Below are positions 63,087-64,000 of a stretch of DNA of 64,000 nucleotides, piece after piece. Each line of letters opens with the position of its first letter. Position 1 is the stretch's first letter. The notes beneath the pieces were generated by a model, which was given only the letters and a program-made list of their open reading frames with translations, searched no databases and was not told the origin of the DNA. Position numbers and translations under genes: made by a program. This DNA is from Acidobacteriota bacterium (GTDB taxonomy: Bacteria > Acidobacteriota > Terriglobia > Terriglobales > SCQP01): contig DAIDIE010000016.1 of the NCBI GenBank assembly GCA_027459505.1, positions 119,786 through 183,785 of the forward strand. The letters run 5' to 3'.

Positions 63087-63496
63087 CCCGCCGTGCAGTC
63101 GAGGACTACTTGCGTCTGCCGTATACGGTGACGCTGAAGCGCGATGAGGACGGGGACATTGTCGCGCGCATCAGCGAGTTGCCGGGCTGCGCGACCCACG
63201 GCGCCTCGGAAAGCGAGGCCCTTGAACGCTTGCGAGAAGTGCAACGGCTGTGGATTGAGGAGGCGCTCAGTTCCCGGCAGCCGATTCCTCCTCCGCACGT
63301 TGAGGAGAAGCTCCCCAGCGGGCGCTGGCTGCAGCGCGCCCCGCGCTCCCTGCACAAGAAGCTGATCGAAAAGGCAAAGCGCGACGGCGTCAGCCTAAAT
63401 CAGCTCGTCAATTCGCTGTTGGCGGAATCGGTAGGGAGAACCGAAGCGACCAGCCGTGCTTTGGCCGCCGCCTCCCCGCCGGGTGAACCCCGTTAA
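63083..63496 (+). CDS. HicB-like antitoxin with RHH domain
   Basis: HicB-family antitoxin, about 137 residues. N-terminal partial-RNase-H-like domain: LPYTVTLKRDEDGDIVARIS, ELPGCATHGASESEALERLR. C-terminal ribbon-helix-helix DNA-binding part: LHKKLIEKAKRDGVSLNQLV. ATG at 63083 overlaps the stop of the upstream gene (ATGA), but an ATG at 63074 is an alternative. Normally the antitoxin follows the toxin; here the toxin-like gene is broken by B4. Flanked by ~330-bp direct repeats. Confidence 0.85.
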   Translation: MTRRAVEDYLRLPYTVTLKRDEDGDIVARISELPGCATHGASESEALERLREVQRLWIEEALSSRQPIPPPHVEEKLPSGRWLQRAPRSLHKKLIEKAKRDGVSLNQLVNSLLAESVGRTEATSRALAAASPPGEPR

Positions 63497-63504
63497 GATG
63501 CCGA

Positions 63505-63836
63505 CTGGCAGAGGCTGAGACCACCCTGAAACGGGTGGCATAAAGGCGTCCGTGCCGCCCTCCGCAGGGCGAACCGGTCATTCGGGACACGCGGATGGAT
63601 GTGACTGCGGCGCACAGCGCGGCAGCGCTAGGGTAGAGTCCGGCAGCGCGTCCCCGGGTCAAGGGTAGAGTGGTCGTAGTGGGCACTTGACCCGCTCTTG
63701 GCGGCGTTAAAGGCGCTTCAGCGTGGCGGAGCCACGCACGAATAGTAGCCAGGGGTCCCGCTTTGGGGACCCCTGGGAATCACGAAATACAACAAGCGAG
63801 CGTGGCGGAGCCACGCAAGGAAACGCTGGCAAAGGC
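63505..63836 (+). repeat. Right ~330-bp direct repeat flanking the HicB locus
   Basis: Copy of 62165-62493 in the same orientation: C tail (to 63559), spacer E with the GGGTCAAG/CTTGACCC hairpin, and a C head with the GCGTGG/CCACGC and CCAGGGGTCCC hairpins at 63721-63816. Its C head lacks the usual tail. Confidence 0.85.
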
Positions 63837-63860
63837 TCTTGCCGCTCTTCCCAAAACCTT

Positions 63861-64000
63861 AGGAGCGAGCCACCGAGTCCTCCCTGCGGGAGGAGATCGC
63901 AGGTGGAGGGCCGCGAAATTCTCCCGGGGCCCCCAACAAAGCGCAGTTTGCTTTGTTGGGGTGGGAAGGGCGGCTCCCTCGCGCGGGAGAGGAGCCCGGC
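63861..64000 (+). repeat. Family B element, copy B5 (cut by window end)
   Basis: Starts AGGAGCGAGCCACCGAGTC. About 60 bases in, it carries an extra segment with inverted arms (CCCCAACAAAGC/GCTTTGTTGGGG, 63931-63962) not seen in B1-B4, then resumes with GGGAAGGGCGGCTCCCTCGCG. The 3' end is outside the window. Confidence 0.85.

Overview
The window is about 62% G+C by eye and comes from a diderm bacterium: it encodes an LptD-type LPS assembly barrel, a SurA-like periplasmic chaperone, an OprB-like porin, a Do-family protease and TAT/lipoprotein exports. The gene mix (PilZ, ECF sigma, TIM-barrel TAT protein, several exported proteins of unknown family) and overall feel suggest Acidobacteriota, probably Terriglobia. 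That is inference, not proof; there is no rRNA, and I recognise no tRNA gene.

Layout. 1-10 kb: porin, phosphoglycolate phosphatase-like HAD enzyme, rsmD, polA, CLC channel, ECF sigma factor, beta-hydroxyacid dehydrogenase-like enzyme. 10-20 kb: xylB, an AI-2E-type permease, asd, an HtrA protease, an SRPBCC-MarR operon and thiC. 20-30 kb: GH18-like protein, proC, exported unknowns, methyltransferase, DnaC-like loader, rpsA, and a decayed hipBA module. 30-44 kb: birA-nadC, L,D-transpeptidase, uppP and a long minus-strand envelope cluster ending at lptD. 44-57 kb: RDD membrane protein, nucleotidyltransferase-phosphoesterase pair, PilZ protein, ssb, cobQ-cobO, response regulator, BlaI-YhaM pair and a SurA-like protein. 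57-62 kb: the translation operon rpmI-rplT-pheS-pheT. 62-64 kb: a HicB-type toxin-antitoxin locus embedded in repeats.

The most unusual content is a set of short, structured, dispersed elements with no transposase in the window. Family A (ten copies, full forms 174 or 162 bp), family B (five copies, 180-189 bp), family C (about 160 bp) and a 114-bp element N nested inside A share a similar layout: related 5' heads in A and B, hairpins, and a 3' end close to GGCCGTGCCGC. Most full copies have lengths divisible by three. They sit inside genes. A9 adds 58 in-frame residues to a nucleotide-sugar dehydratase-like protein. B3 adds 60 in-frame residues to an RDD protein. B1 replaces the C-terminus of an AhpD-like protein, and its paper excision restores a family-like tail. 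B4 (181 bp) frameshifts a small gene beside hicB, and its removal restores a clean 95-residue ORF. They resemble in principle the Rickettsia palindromic elements that insert in coding sequence, but they are different sequences.

Gene order suggests a few functional units: nadC-birA (cofactors), manB with a CapD-like enzyme and lptD (surface polysaccharide/LPS), cobO-cobQ (corrinoid), and rpmI-rplT-pheS-pheT (translation). Most other genes stand alone or in pairs. Start codons were chosen from Shine-Dalgarno spacing, family N-termini and overlaps with repeats, and several are uncertain as noted.
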